NCBI GenBank assembly: GCA_019414245.1
Contig: DXMK01000017.1
Coordinates: forward strand, 1-64,000
From: Collinsella sp.
Lineage (GTDB): Bacteria; Actinomycetota; Coriobacteriia; Coriobacteriales; Coriobacteriaceae
Direction: 5' to 3'
DNA: 64,000 nt
Shown: piece after piece, positions 8,046 through 16,666 of the stretch
How positions within the stretch are numbered: position 1 is the stretch's first letter
Layout of the letters: the number at the start of each line of letters is the position of its first letter
Made by a program: the position numbers and the translations under genes
Notes under the pieces: generated by a model
Databases searched by the model: none
What the model was told of the DNA's origin: nothing
Seen by the model: the letters and a program-made list of their open reading frames with translations, nothing else

Positions 8046-8258
8046 CCGGTCATTTCCTTTTATCCGATTGTCATATGCTCGTTGCCGAATCTTTTACTAT
8101 GATAGTGGGCACTTTTGAACGTGTCAAATCCAGGGCGGGCGGCATTGCGCCTCCTGCCTGCGTATTTGCGCCGATTGCCGCTGCGGGCGCCGTGTTTTGG
8201 CCGCTGCGCGAATGGCAGCGTAAACGGTTGCGATGAGAAACGGGAAGGGAAGGCTCGG
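8046..8258. other. Divergent intergenic region between uptake and cobalamin operons
   Basis: This stretch must hold promoters for both operons. It is AT-richer around 8055-8110 (TTGTCA at 8068-8073, TATGAT at 8098-8103), but no pair of boxes has convincing spacing. I see no second riboswitch on the plus strand. The only clear plus-strand element is the ribosome site GGGAAGGGA (8242-8250) of cbiF. Confidence 0.5.
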
Positions 8259-9050
8259 ATGATTCATATCGTTGGCGCTGGCTCGGGCGCCGCCGACCTT
8301 ATCACGCTGCGCGGGGCGCGCCTTTTGCGCGCGGCCGACGTGGTCGTTTGGGCGGGAAGCCTTGTGAACCCCGAGCTGCTCGCTGAGTGCAAGGAATCCT
8401 GCATCGTCTACGACAGCGCGCACATGACCTTGGAGGAAGTGCTCGACGTGATGTGCGCGGCAGATGCGCGGGGCGAGGACGTGGTGCGCCTGCACACGGG
8501 CGACCCGTGCCTGTACGGCGCCATCCAGGAGCAGATGGACGCGCTCGACGCGCGCGGCGTGGACTACGAGGTGGTGCCCGGCGTGTCGAGCTTTTGCGGT
8601 GCCGCGGCGGCGCTTCGCCAGGAATACACGCTGCCGGGAATCAGCCAGTCGGTCGTGATCACGCGGCTTTCCGGACGTACCCCCATGCCCGCGGGCGAGG
8701 GCATGCGCACCATGGCGGAAAGTGGCTCGACTATGGTCATCTTCCTGAGCTCGGGTATGCTCGCCGAGCTTTCCGCCGAGCTTTTGGCCGCGGGCCGCAG
8801 CTCCGACGAGCCGGCCGCGCTCGTGTACAAGGCGACCTGGTCTGAGGAGCGCGTGGTGCGCTGCACAGTGGGCACGCTCGCCGATGCGGGCGCGCGAGAG
8901 GGCATCGACCGCACGGCGCTCGTGGTGGTGGGCCGCGTGCTCGGAGCTCGCGGCGGGTTTTCGCACAACGGCGCGCAAGCAGAGTCGTACGAGCGCAGCA
9001 AGCTTTACGACCCTTCGTTTGCCACGGGGTATCGGAAGGCGAGCAGCTAG
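8259..9050 (+). CDS. cbiF: Cobalt-precorrin-4 C11-methyltransferase
   Basis: SAM-dependent tetrapyrrole methylase of 263 residues that methylates C11 of cobalt-precorrin-4 (CbiF/CobM). N-terminal GAGSGAADLITLRGARLL and the family-specific VVWAGSLVNPELL lie within the first 50 residues, GDPCLYGAIQEQMDAL near 85, and the VPGVSSF substrate loop near 110. The start is set by GGGAAGGGA with 8-base spacing; the frame continues upstream without a site. It is first in the plus-strand operon and is followed after one base by cbiD. Confidence 0.93.
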   Translation: MIHIVGAGSGAADLITLRGARLLRAADVVVWAGSLVNPELLAECKESCIVYDSAHMTLEEVLDVMCAADARGEDVVRLHTGDPCLYGAIQEQMDALDARGVDYEVVPGVSSFCGAAAALRQEYTLPGISQSVVITRLSGRTPMPAGEGMRTMAESGSTMVIFLSSGMLAELSAELLAAGRSSDEPAALVYKATWSEERVVRCTVGTLADAGAREGIDRTALVVVGRVLGARGGFSHNGAQAESYERSKLYDPSFATGYRKASS

Positions 9051-9051
9051 C

Positions 9052-10236
9052 GTGGCCTTCGAGCACTACATATATACCGGGACGACCCGCCTGCGCTGCG
9101 GCTACACCACGGGGAGCTGCGCCGCGCTCGCGGCGAAGGCGGCCTGCGAGATGCTTTTGTCACGAAAGCCCCTCGGCCGCGTGTCGATCGTCACCCCCGG
9201 CGGGCTGCCCGTCGAGGCGAACGTGGTCGACGCATGCATCGGCGAGGGGTGCGCCCAGTGCGCCGTGCGAAAGGACGCAGGCGACGATGCCGATGTGACT
9301 GACGGCGTACTCGTGTACGCGCACGTGGAACATGCGGGGTCGGGCACGGGTGCTGCGGGCAGCAAGGACGTGCCCGCGCGCGAATCGGAAGTTTCCGTCG
9401 ATGGCGGCGTGGGCGTGGGGCGCGTGACATTGCCCGGGCTCGAGCAGCCGGTGGGGGCGGCCGCCATCAACGCGACGCCGCGCGCGATGATCACTTCGGC
9501 GGTGCGCGAGGTGTGCGCCGCGCACGGCTTTTCTGGAAATATTGCTGTGACGATTTCGGTACCCGAGGGTGTTGCCCTTGCCAAAAAGACCTTCAACCCG
9601 CATCTGGGGATAGAGGGCGGCATCTCCATCCTGGGCACGACGGGCATCGTCGAGCCGCGCAGCCTCGCTGCCTTGCGCGACAGCATCGAGCTCGAGATCC
9701 GGCAGCATGCGGCTATGGGGCGGCGCGGAGTCGTGCTCACGCCCGGCAACTACGGCGGGCAGTTCATCTCGGGGCATCTCCACCTAAACGGTGCGCCGGT
9801 GGTCTTCATCTCCAACTTTGTGGGCGATGCGATTGATTGCTGCGTTCGCGAGGGATTTACCAATGTCCTTCTTGTGGGACACATCGGCAAGTTGGTGAAG
9901 GTCGCGGGCGGCATCATGGACACCCATTCGCGTACCGCCGACTGCCGCGCGGAGATTCTGGCCGCCCACGCGGCCATGGCCGGCGCGGGCGCGAAGACCG
10001 TGCGCGAGATCATGTCGTCCGTCACGACCACGGCGGCGCTCGAGGTAATCGAGGCCGCCGGCGTTGGGGACGCTGCGCGCGCCTCGCTCGCTGCGGCAAT
10101 TGAGGACAGGTTGCGCCGACGCGCGGCGGGCGCATGCGACATCGCCGCGGTCGTGTTCGACGCCGAGCGCCGCGAGCTTTTCCGCACGTCGGGCGCCGAT
10201 GCAGTTATCGGGAAATTGGGGGCGACGTATGAGTAA
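9052..10236 (+). CDS. cbiD: Cobalt-precorrin-5B C1-methyltransferase
   Basis: CbiD methylates C1 of the ring-contracted cobalt-precorrin-5B in the anaerobic route. The protein has 394 residues from a GTG start one base after the cbiF stop, with GGAAGG upstream. The diagnostic LRCGYTTGSCAALAAKAA lies at residues 11-28. TTGIVEPRS, LTPGNYG, VGHIGKLVKVAGGIMDTHS follow as expected. Its presence, with CbiG and CbiK, marks the oxygen-independent pathway. The stop overlaps the start of the cbiL remnant. Confidence 0.95.
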   Translation: MAFEHYIYTGTTRLRCGYTTGSCAALAAKAACEMLLSRKPLGRVSIVTPGGLPVEANVVDACIGEGCAQCAVRKDAGDDADVTDGVLVYAHVEHAGSGTGAAGSKDVPARESEVSVDGGVGVGRVTLPGLEQPVGAAAINATPRAMITSAVREVCAAHGFSGNIAVTISVPEGVALAKKTFNPHLGIEGGISILGTTGIVEPRSLAALRDSIELEIRQHAAMGRRGVVLTPGNYGGQFISGHLHLNGAPVVFISNFVGDAIDCCVREGFTNVLLVGHIGKLVKVAGGIMDTHSRTADCRAEILAAHAAMAGAGAKTVREIMSSVTTTAALEVIEAAGVGDAARASLAAAIEDRLRRRAAGACDIAAVVFDAERRELFRTSGADAVIGKLGATYE

Positions 10237-10462
10237 AGGCGTTCTGTACGGGGTGCGCCGTGCAATCGGCTGGCCGGGGACGAAGGTGGTCATGAAGGCG
10301 CGCCGCTCGCTTGCGGACACGAAGCGCTTCCTTTGCGAGGAGGGTGCCTTCGACGGTGCCGAGCTTGTAGAGGACTGTGGGCTTCCGGGCGAGCGCGTGT
10401 ACCGCTCGCTCGACGATGTGCCCGATCGGGGCAGCTACTTCTCGACGATGGTGGTGCGCTAG
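10229..10462 (+). pseudogene. cbiL: Internally deleted cbiL (cobalt-factor II C20-methyltransferase remnant)
   Basis: A 77-residue open frame starts with ATG overlapping the cbiD stop by 8 bases. Its first nine residues, MSKGVLYGV, are the usual CbiL/CobI N-terminus. The rest (from about GTKVVMKARRSLADTKRFL through GLPGERVYRSLDDV to YFSTMVVR) matches the C-terminal third of CbiL. The intervening 140-160 residues, including SAM-binding motifs, are absent, while the frame is kept and the ends are intact. An in-frame internal deletion explains this. The product could not be a working methyltransferase. No other cbiL is in the window. Confidence 0.75.
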
Positions 10463-11596
10463 ATGAGGGTTTCCTGCATAGCGTTCACTGAGAGGGGGTA
10501 TGCGTTGGCGGTGCGCACCGCACACGCGCTTTCCGATTGCGCGCAGACAGGTGAAGACGACCTTGGCTGGGACGTTTCCGTTTCGCGCGGGTTCGGCGAG
10601 GGGAAGGCCGACCTGCGCGCATGGACGGCGCTCGCGTGGGAAGCGTCGGACGCGCTTCTGTTCGTGGGCGCGGCGGGCATCGCCGTGCGGGCGATCGCGC
10701 CGCATGTCGCCTCGAAGGCAAACGATCCCGCGGTTGTGGCGATCGACGAGGCGGGGCGCTTTGCCGTCCCGCTTTTGTCGGGGCATTTGGGCGGTGCGAA
10801 CGAGCTTGCGCAAACTGTGGCACGCGCGGCAGGGGCCATCCCCGTCATCACCACGGCGACCGACGTCCGCGGCGTGTGGGCGGTGGATACGTGGGCGCGC
10901 TGTGCGGGGCTCGCCGTTTCGAATCCCGAGGCCATCAAGCGAGTGTCGGCGCGGCTGCTTTCGGGCGGGCGCGTGGCGCTCTATTCCGACATGCCGATTT
11001 CGGGACAGCCGCCTGAGGGGGTTGACATTGCGTCCGACCGCGCTCGGGCCGATATCGTCGTGTCGCCGTTCGCTGGCGCGAATGCAGGTGCGTCCGTTCG
11101 TGCGGCGGAGACAACGGGCGAGGTCGTGCCCGCCGGTGAGACGGGGAAGCCGGCGGGCGTGCGGGCGCAGGCGCCTGCGCCCGAGCCGCTTCGCCTTGTC
11201 GTGCCCTGCATCGTTGCGGGCATAGGATGCCGTCGCGGTGCGTGCGCCGAAGCGATCGAGGAGGCGTTTCTTCTCGCGTGCGGGCAGGTGGGTATCTCGC
11301 CTTCGGCCGTGCGCGAGGCGGCGACGATCGACGTGAAGGCGCACGAGGAGGGTCTGCTCGCCTTCTGCTGCGCGCGCAATATCCCGCTTGCGACGTATTC
11401 CGCAGAGGAGTTGTCGCAGGTCGAAGGCAGCGTTTCGCCATCTGATTTCGTGCGCGCGACGGTGGGGGTCGACAACGTGTGCGAGCGGGCAGCGCTCGCG
11501 GAGGGGGGCAAACTTATCTTCCCGAAGCTCGCTCACGGCGGCGTGACCGTCGCGTTTTCCAAGGTAACTATTAAACTTTCGTTTAAGGAGCGGTGA
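10463..11596 (+). CDS. cbiG: Cobalt-precorrin-5A hydrolase
   Basis: CbiG opens the delta-lactone of cobalt-precorrin-5A and releases acetaldehyde, a step unique to the anaerobic pathway. The protein has 377 residues. The N-terminal domain has LLFVGAAGIAVRAIAPHV and LLSGHLGGANELA near residues 65-120. A linker rich in Ala/Glu/Gly spans about 210-240. The C-terminal domain starts with GIGCRRGACAEAIEEA near 250. The ATG follows the cbiL-remnant stop directly, and its stop overlaps the cbiH start. Confidence 0.93.
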   Translation: MRVSCIAFTERGYALAVRTAHALSDCAQTGEDDLGWDVSVSRGFGEGKADLRAWTALAWEASDALLFVGAAGIAVRAIAPHVASKANDPAVVAIDEAGRFAVPLLSGHLGGANELAQTVARAAGAIPVITTATDVRGVWAVDTWARCAGLAVSNPEAIKRVSARLLSGGRVALYSDMPISGQPPEGVDIASDRARADIVVSPFAGANAGASVRAAETTGEVVPAGETGKPAGVRAQAPAPEPLRLVVPCIVAGIGCRRGACAEAIEEAFLLACGQVGISPSAVREAATIDVKAHEEGLLAFCCARNIPLATYSAEELSQVEGSVSPSDFVRATVGVDNVCERAALAEGGKLIFPKLAHGGVTVAFSKVTIKLSFKER

Positions 11597-12339
11597 TGGG
11601 AAAGCTCTTCGTGGTGGGAATCGGCCCGGGCGGCCCCGACGGCATGACGATTGCGGCTCGGCGTGCGCTCGAGGCGTCCGACGTCGTTGTGGGTTACACG
11701 AAATACGTGGAGCTCGCGCTCGCCGCCGTGCCCGACGCGGCGCATCTCGCGACGCCGATGATGCACGAGGTCGAACGGTGCCGCCTTGCGCTTTCACGCG
11801 CGCAGAGTGGAGACGCCGTGGCGCTCGTGTGCAGCGGCGACGCGGGCGTGTACGGCATGGCGAGCCCCGTGCTGGAGCTTGCGGAGGACTACCCCGATGT
11901 AGACGTGGAAGTTATCGCCGGGGCCACCGCGGCTCAGAGCGGGTCGGCGGTGCTCGGCGCCCCGCTTGCCCACGACTTCGCGGTCGTGTCGCTCTCCGAC
12001 CTGCTCACGCCATGGGAGGTCATCGAGCGCAGGCTCGCCGCCGTGGCGAGCGCCGACTTCTGCATCTGTTTGTACAACCCGCGCAGCAGAAAGCGCGCCG
12101 ACAGGCTCTCACGCGCGGCGAAGATTATGCTCGAATGGAAGGCCCCCGACACGCTCTGCGGCTGGGTACGCAACATCGGGCGCGAGGGGCAGCAGTCGGG
12201 CATGTGCAGGCTCTCTGAGCTGGGGGAGATCGACGCCGACATGTTCACCACCGTGTTCGTCGGCAACGCGGACACGAAGCTCGTAGGCGGCCGTATGGTC
12301 ACGCCGCGCGGGTATCGGGAGATTCCATGCGAAAGGTAA
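11596..12339 (+). CDS. cbiH: Cobalt-precorrin-3 C17-methyltransferase
   Basis: CbiH/CobJ methylates C17 and drives ring contraction. It has 247 residues with VVGIGPGGPDGMTIAARRAL at the N-terminus, VCSGDAGVYGMA near residue 80 and IAGATAAQSGSAVLGAPL near 105. NPRSRKRADRL and the late RNIGREGQ segment are typical of the family. The ATG at 11596 is preferred to the GTG at 11593 because AAGGAG (11585-11590) is only 2 bases from the latter. It shares one base with the cbiG stop and overlaps cbiET by 13 bases. Confidence 0.93.
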   Translation: MGKLFVVGIGPGGPDGMTIAARRALEASDVVVGYTKYVELALAAVPDAAHLATPMMHEVERCRLALSRAQSGDAVALVCSGDAGVYGMASPVLELAEDYPDVDVEVIAGATAAQSGSAVLGAPLAHDFAVVSLSDLLTPWEVIERRLAAVASADFCICLYNPRSRKRADRLSRAAKIMLEWKAPDTLCGWVRNIGREGQQSGMCRLSELGEIDADMFTTVFVGNADTKLVGGRMVTPRGYREIPCER

Positions 12340-13607
12340 CGATCATCGGGGCGGGGCCCGGAAACCCCGACTTGCTCTCGCGCGCGGCGCTCGACGCTAT
12401 CGACATCGCCGACGTGGTCATCGGCGCTCATCGCGCACTTGCCGGCATCGACGTGCCGCCCGACGTGGTGAGATGCGAGCTCGTGAAGACGGCGGACATC
12501 GTCGCCGCGCTCACCGATGCGGCGTCGTGGCAGCGCGCCGTGGTCGTGATGACGGGCGATGTGGGGCTGTTCAGCGGCGCGCGCCGCCTGGTGGAGGCGC
12601 TCTCCGGCAACGCGCAGGTGGACGTGCGCGTCATTCCCGGCATAAGCTCAGCGTCGTATCTCGCCGCGCGCCTCGCGCGTCCATGGCAGGATTGGCGCTT
12701 TGCGAGCGCTCACGGCGTGGCGTGCGACATCGTGGCCGAAGCCGAGCGCGCAGGTGAGCTCTTCCTCGTCACGTCGGGCGGGGAAGACCCCTCGCGGCTT
12801 TCCGGCGAGCTTGTGCAGGCGGGCTTCGGGGACGCGCGCGTGACGGTGGCCGAGCGCCTGTCGTACCCCGACGAGCGCATCACCTGCGCGACCGCAAGTG
12901 AAATCGCAGGTCAGACGTTCGACGACTTGAACGTGATGCTTATCGATTTCGCAGGCGGCGCCGGGTCGCCTGTGGGCTCTAGCGCATCTCGCGCCGCGAG
13001 CTCCCGCTGGCCGTACGCTTCCTCGGGCATTCCCGACGAGCTCTTCATCCGCGGCGACGTTCCCATGACCAAGCAGGAGGTACGCGCCGTCGCGCTCGCG
13101 AAGCTGCGCCTTGCCGCGACCGACACCGTGTGGGACGTCGGCGCCGGCACGGGGAGCGTGTCGATCGAGGCGGCGCTCGTCGCGCGAGCGGGGTCGGTAT
13201 GGGCGGTCGAGCGCAACGCGACCGGCGTTCGGCTCATCCGAGAGAACGCGGATGCATTCGGGTGCGGCAACGTGCATGCGGTCCCCGGTGTCGCCCCCGA
13301 AGCGCTCGCGAAACTGCCCGTCCCCGACGCCGTGTTCGTCGGCGGGAGCGCGGGCGAGCTTCCCTCCATCGTGGAGGCGGCGCTCGAGAAGAACTCGCAG
13401 GTTCGCCTGTGCGTGCCATGCGTCACCGTTGAGACGCTCACCGAGGCGTGCGCGCTCCTCTCGGGTTCGCGCTTTAAGGGGTTCGAGGCGTGCCAGGTGT
13501 CGGCCGCCCGCGCCGAGGCTGTAGGCTCGCACCATCTTATGAAGGCGCAAAACCCCGTGTTCCTCGTCAGCGCGCGTGGTGCAGGTGGGGAAGGCGGCGC
13601 CCGGTGA
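12327..13607 (+). CDS. cbiET: Fused CbiE-CbiT: cobalt-precorrin-7 C5-methyltransferase / C15-methyltransferase (decarboxylating)
   Basis: Bifunctional protein of 426 residues, equivalent to CobL. The CbiE half (about 1-210) has IIGAGPGNPDLLSRAALDAI and VIPGISSASYLAARLARPW. The CbiT half (about 230-426) is a class I SAM methyltransferase with WDVGAGTGSVSIEAALV and FVGGSAGELPSIVEAAL. Together they methylate C5 and C15 and remove the C12 acetate carboxyl. The fusion is common in this pathway. The stop overlaps the GTG start of cbiA. Confidence 0.93.
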   Translation: MRKVTIIGAGPGNPDLLSRAALDAIDIADVVIGAHRALAGIDVPPDVVRCELVKTADIVAALTDAASWQRAVVVMTGDVGLFSGARRLVEALSGNAQVDVRVIPGISSASYLAARLARPWQDWRFASAHGVACDIVAEAERAGELFLVTSGGEDPSRLSGELVQAGFGDARVTVAERLSYPDERITCATASEIAGQTFDDLNVMLIDFAGGAGSPVGSSASRAASSRWPYASSGIPDELFIRGDVPMTKQEVRAVALAKLRLAATDTVWDVGAGTGSVSIEAALVARAGSVWAVERNATGVRLIRENADAFGCGNVHAVPGVAPEALAKLPVPDAVFVGGSAGELPSIVEAALEKNSQVRLCVPCVTVETLTEACALLSGSRFKGFEACQVSAARAEAVGSHHLMKAQNPVFLVSARGAGGEGGAR

Positions 13608-14986
13608 GCACGTCCATCCCGCGCTTCATGGTCGCTGCGCCCTCGAGCGGGAGCGGCAAGACGGTCGTAACGTGCGCGCTCCTGCGCGCGCTCGCGCGCC
13701 GCGGCCTTGCATGCGCGGCCTTCAAATGCGGCCCCGACTACATTGACCCGCTCTTTCATCGCCGCGTCGTGGGTGCGCGCTCGGGCAACTTAGACGGCTT
13801 CTTCACCGACGCCCCGACGCTGCGCGCCCTGCTCGCACGCGGCGCCGCGGGCGCGGATGTCGCGGTGCTCGAGGGGGTCATGGGCTTCTACGACGGCATT
13901 GCGCCCGGCGTGTCCGATGCGAGCAGCTACCAGGTTGCGCGCGACACGGAAACGCCGGTTGTTTTAGTGGTGAACGGGCGCGGGGCGTCTTTATCGCTCG
14001 CCGCCGTAATCCACGGCATCGCCGAGTTCCTGCCTTGTGCGAACGTGCGCGGCGTCGTGCTGAACAAGACGAGCGCCGCTGCCTGCGCCTACGCGGCGCC
14101 TGCGATCGAGAAGCACACGGGCGTCGCGGTTTTGGGGAATATCCCCGCCGACGAGGCGTTCTCGCTCGAAAGCCGGCATCTGGGGCTTGTGACCGCCGGC
14201 GAGGTCGAGCAGCTCTCCGCGCGCATCGACAAGATGGCCGAGCTGGTGGAAAAGAGCGTCGACGTCGACCGCTTGCTCGAAATAGCGGCGACGGCACCCG
14301 ATATCCGCGAGGAACCTTACCGGTTGGAGCCGATCGCGGGAGCGCGGCCCATCGTCGCCGTCGCGCGTGACGAGGCGTTCTCGTTCTACTACGAGGAGAA
14401 CCTGCGCGCGCTCGAGGACCTGGGTTGCGAGCTTGCCTTTTTCAGCCCCCTGTGTGATAGCGATTTGCCCCGGGGGACAAGCGCCCTCTATCTGGGAGGC
14501 GGCTACCCGGAGCTCCATGCGCGGCAGCTCTCCGAGAACGCGCCGATGCGCGAGGCGGTGCGGCGCGCGGTGGAATCCGGCATGCCGACGGTCGCCGAAT
14601 GCGGTGGGTTTCTGTACCTGCAGCACGAAATCGCCGATAGCGAGGGGCGGCGCTGGCCTGTTGCGGGCGCCCTTGAGGGCTCAAGCGAGAACGGGGGAAG
14701 GCTGTCCCATTTCGGGTACGTGGAGCTCACTTCTCAACGCGACGGGCTCTACGGGCCGCGCGGCACACGCATCCGTGCGCACGAGTTCCACTACTGGCAG
14801 TCCACCTGCCCGGGCGGCGACTTCTGGGCGCAGAAGCCCCGGCGCGACAAGGGCTGGCCGTGCATGACGACCACCCCGTCCCTGGTTGCGGGCTTCCCGC
14901 ATGTGTACTATCCTGCGAACCCCGACGTTGCGCGCGCGTTCGCGTCTGCCGCAGCGTCGTTCGCAGAGAGGAGACGGCATGGCTGA
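13604..14986 (+). CDS. cbiA: Cobyrinate a,c-diamide synthase
   Basis: Glutamine- and ATP-dependent amidation of the a and c side chains. The protein has 460 residues from a GTG overlapping the cbiET stop. The P-loop AAPSSGSGKTVVTCAL lies near residues 10-25, followed by KCGPDYIDPLFH and EGVMGFYDG. The C-terminal class I glutaminase domain has LYLGGGYPELHA and VAECGGFLYLQHE, whose Cys is the nucleophile. It overlaps cobT by 8 bases. Confidence 0.94.
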   Translation: MSTSIPRFMVAAPSSGSGKTVVTCALLRALARRGLACAAFKCGPDYIDPLFHRRVVGARSGNLDGFFTDAPTLRALLARGAAGADVAVLEGVMGFYDGIAPGVSDASSYQVARDTETPVVLVVNGRGASLSLAAVIHGIAEFLPCANVRGVVLNKTSAAACAYAAPAIEKHTGVAVLGNIPADEAFSLESRHLGLVTAGEVEQLSARIDKMAELVEKSVDVDRLLEIAATAPDIREEPYRLEPIAGARPIVAVARDEAFSFYYEENLRALEDLGCELAFFSPLCDSDLPRGTSALYLGGGYPELHARQLSENAPMREAVRRAVESGMPTVAECGGFLYLQHEIADSEGRRWPVAGALEGSSENGGRLSHFGYVELTSQRDGLYGPRGTRIRAHEFHYWQSTCPGGDFWAQKPRRDKGWPCMTTTPSLVAGFPHVYYPANPDVARAFASAAASFAERRRHG

Positions 14987-16121
14987 AGCAACCGAAACCG
15001 CGCTTGCCTGCATCCGCGAGGAAGTCGAGCGCGCGTTCTCTTCGGCGCCGGGCGCCGTGCTCGAAGCCGCGCTCTCCCGGATCGCGCCCGCAGACGAGTG
15101 CGCCCGCGCCGCCGCGTACGCCGCGTGGGACTCCATCGCGCACCCCTTGGGGGGATTGGGCGACTTTGAAGACGCCGTCGCGCGTATCGCCGCAGCTCAG
15201 GGGAGCGTCGATGTGGCCGAGTTTCCCCGTGCGCTCGCGGTATTCTTCTCCGACAACGGGGTCGTTGCCGAGGGCGTGTCGCAAAGCGGGCAAGACGTGA
15301 CGCGAGCCGTCGCGCGCAACATGTGCGAGGGGGCCACGAGCGCCTGCCGCATGGCGGCGTTCGCGGGTGCCGAGGTCGTGCCCGTCGACGTGGGTATGGC
15401 CCGGGGCATAGAAGACGCGCGCATGGTGCGCGCGAACGTGCGGCGGGGGAGCGGCAACATCGCGCACGGCTCCGCCATGTCTCGCGATGGGGCCGTGCGC
15501 GCGATCGAGGTCGGAATCGCCGTCGCGTGCGGGCTTGCCCGCGCCGGCGTGCGCCTTCTCGCCGCGGGCGAGATGGGTATCGGCAACACGACCACCTCGG
15601 CGGCGGTGGCCGCAGTGCTCATCCGGGCGGACGCGCGGAGCCTCGTCGGGCGCGGCGCGGGGCTCTCGGACGCCTCGCTCGCGCGCAAGCGCGACGTGGT
15701 CGAGCGCGCTATCGATGCGAACTCGCCCGATTCCGCCGACCCGATCGATGTGCTCTCGAAGGTGGGCGGCTTCGACATTGCGGCGATGTGCGGCTTCTAC
15801 CTGGGGGCCGCGGCCTCGAAGGCGCCGGCGCTCCTCGACGGGGTCATATCCTGCACGGCGGCCCTGTGCGCGGCGCGCCTGTGCCCCAACGCCTTAGGTT
15901 ACCTCGTGGGCACCCACGCATCAAGCGAGCCCGCAAGCCGGGAGCTCCTTCGCGAGCTCGGCATAAAGGCACCCCTCGACGCAGGCATGCACTTGGGCGA
16001 GGGCGCGGGCGCCATGGCGTATCTGCCCCTTCTGGATTCGGCGCTGCGCGTGTACCGGGATGGGAAGACGTTCACGGCGACTGGCATGGCTGCTTACGAG
16101 CATTTCGAGGCTGGGAAATGA
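14979..16121 (+). CDS. cobT: Nicotinate-nucleotide-dimethylbenzimidazole phosphoribosyltransferase
   Basis: CobT activates the lower-ligand base to its alpha-ribotide. The protein has 380 residues. AGEMGIGNTTTSAAVAAVL near residue 200 and GMHLGEGAGAMAYLPLLDSAL near 345 carry the conserved active-site region, including the catalytic Glu of GEGAGA. The start has GAGAGGAG upstream, and the gene lies 8 bases inside cbiA. Which base is activated cannot be read from sequence; no bluB or bza gene for dimethylbenzimidazole is in the window. Confidence 0.92.
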   Translation: MAEATETALACIREEVERAFSSAPGAVLEAALSRIAPADECARAAAYAAWDSIAHPLGGLGDFEDAVARIAAAQGSVDVAEFPRALAVFFSDNGVVAEGVSQSGQDVTRAVARNMCEGATSACRMAAFAGAEVVPVDVGMARGIEDARMVRANVRRGSGNIAHGSAMSRDGAVRAIEVGIAVACGLARAGVRLLAAGEMGIGNTTTSAAVAAVLIRADARSLVGRGAGLSDASLARKRDVVERAIDANSPDSADPIDVLSKVGGFDIAAMCGFYLGAAASKAPALLDGVISCTAALCAARLCPNALGYLVGTHASSEPASRELLRELGIKAPLDAGMHLGEGAGAMAYLPLLDSALRVYRDGKTFTATGMAAYEHFEAGK

Positions 16122-16666
16122 CGGTGACGTTCGTTATCGGCGCCGCCGCGAGCGGCAAGAGCGCCTATGCCGAGTCCCTGTGCCTCGGGCACGACGGCCC
16201 CCGCGTGTACCTGGCAACGATGGAGCCCTTCGGGGAAGAGGGCGCCCGCCGCATCGCGCGCCATCGGGCGCTGCGCGAGGGCAAGGGGTTTTCCACCCTC
16301 GAGCGCACGCGTGACGTGGGCGCCGCAGTGCCCGGGCTTCCGTGCGGCTGCACGCTTCTTTTGGAGGACGTGGGCAACCTGGTTGCGAACGAGCTCTTCG
16401 CGGAAGGCGGCTTGTCCCCACGTGACCCCGACGCTGCGGCGCGCGAGGTGCTCGGAGGCATCGAACGGCTCGCTCAGGCCGCTGCGTATACGGTGGTGGT
16501 CACCGTCGACGTGTTCGCCGATGGAATGCGCTACGATGAGGGGACCGAGGCATGGAGGCGCGCGCTCGCGCGCGTGAACGCGGGTGTGGTGGCGCTGGCC
16601 GACCGCGCAGTCGAAGTGGTATGCGGGATTCCCGTGTGGATGAAAGGCGAAGGACCTATAAGGTGA
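16118..16666 (+). CDS. cobU: Adenosylcobinamide kinase / adenosylcobinamide-phosphate guanylyltransferase
   Basis: CobU phosphorylates adenosylcobinamide and then guanylylates it, preparing the ring for CobS. The protein has 182 residues, the normal length. The P-loop reads GAAASGKSAYAE (usual GGARSGKS), RHRALR carries the guanylylated His region, LEDVGNLVANELF is the Walker B-like motif, and the C-terminus CGIPVWMKG is typical. It starts with ATGA overlapping the cobT stop and its TGA overlaps the cobS GTG. Confidence 0.92.
   Translation: MTVTFVIGAAASGKSAYAESLCLGHDGPRVYLATMEPFGEEGARRIARHRALREGKGFSTLERTRDVGAAVPGLPCGCTLLLEDVGNLVANELFAEGGLSPRDPDAAAREVLGGIERLAQAAAYTVVVTVDVFADGMRYDEGTEAWRRALARVNAGVVALADRAVEVVCGIPVWMKGEGPIR

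Noticed and set aside
8046..8258. Second cobalamin riboswitch before cbiF
   Set aside because: No ACTGTA-type core, closing stem or AGCCAG box is present on the plus strand.
10463..11596. Variable Ala/Glu/Gly linker in CbiG as an inserted domain
   Set aside because: It is low-complexity and lies between the normal N- and C-domains; linkers of this kind are ordinary.
12327..13607. CbiE-CbiT fusion as a novelty
   Set aside because: This fusion (CobL type) is widespread and well described.
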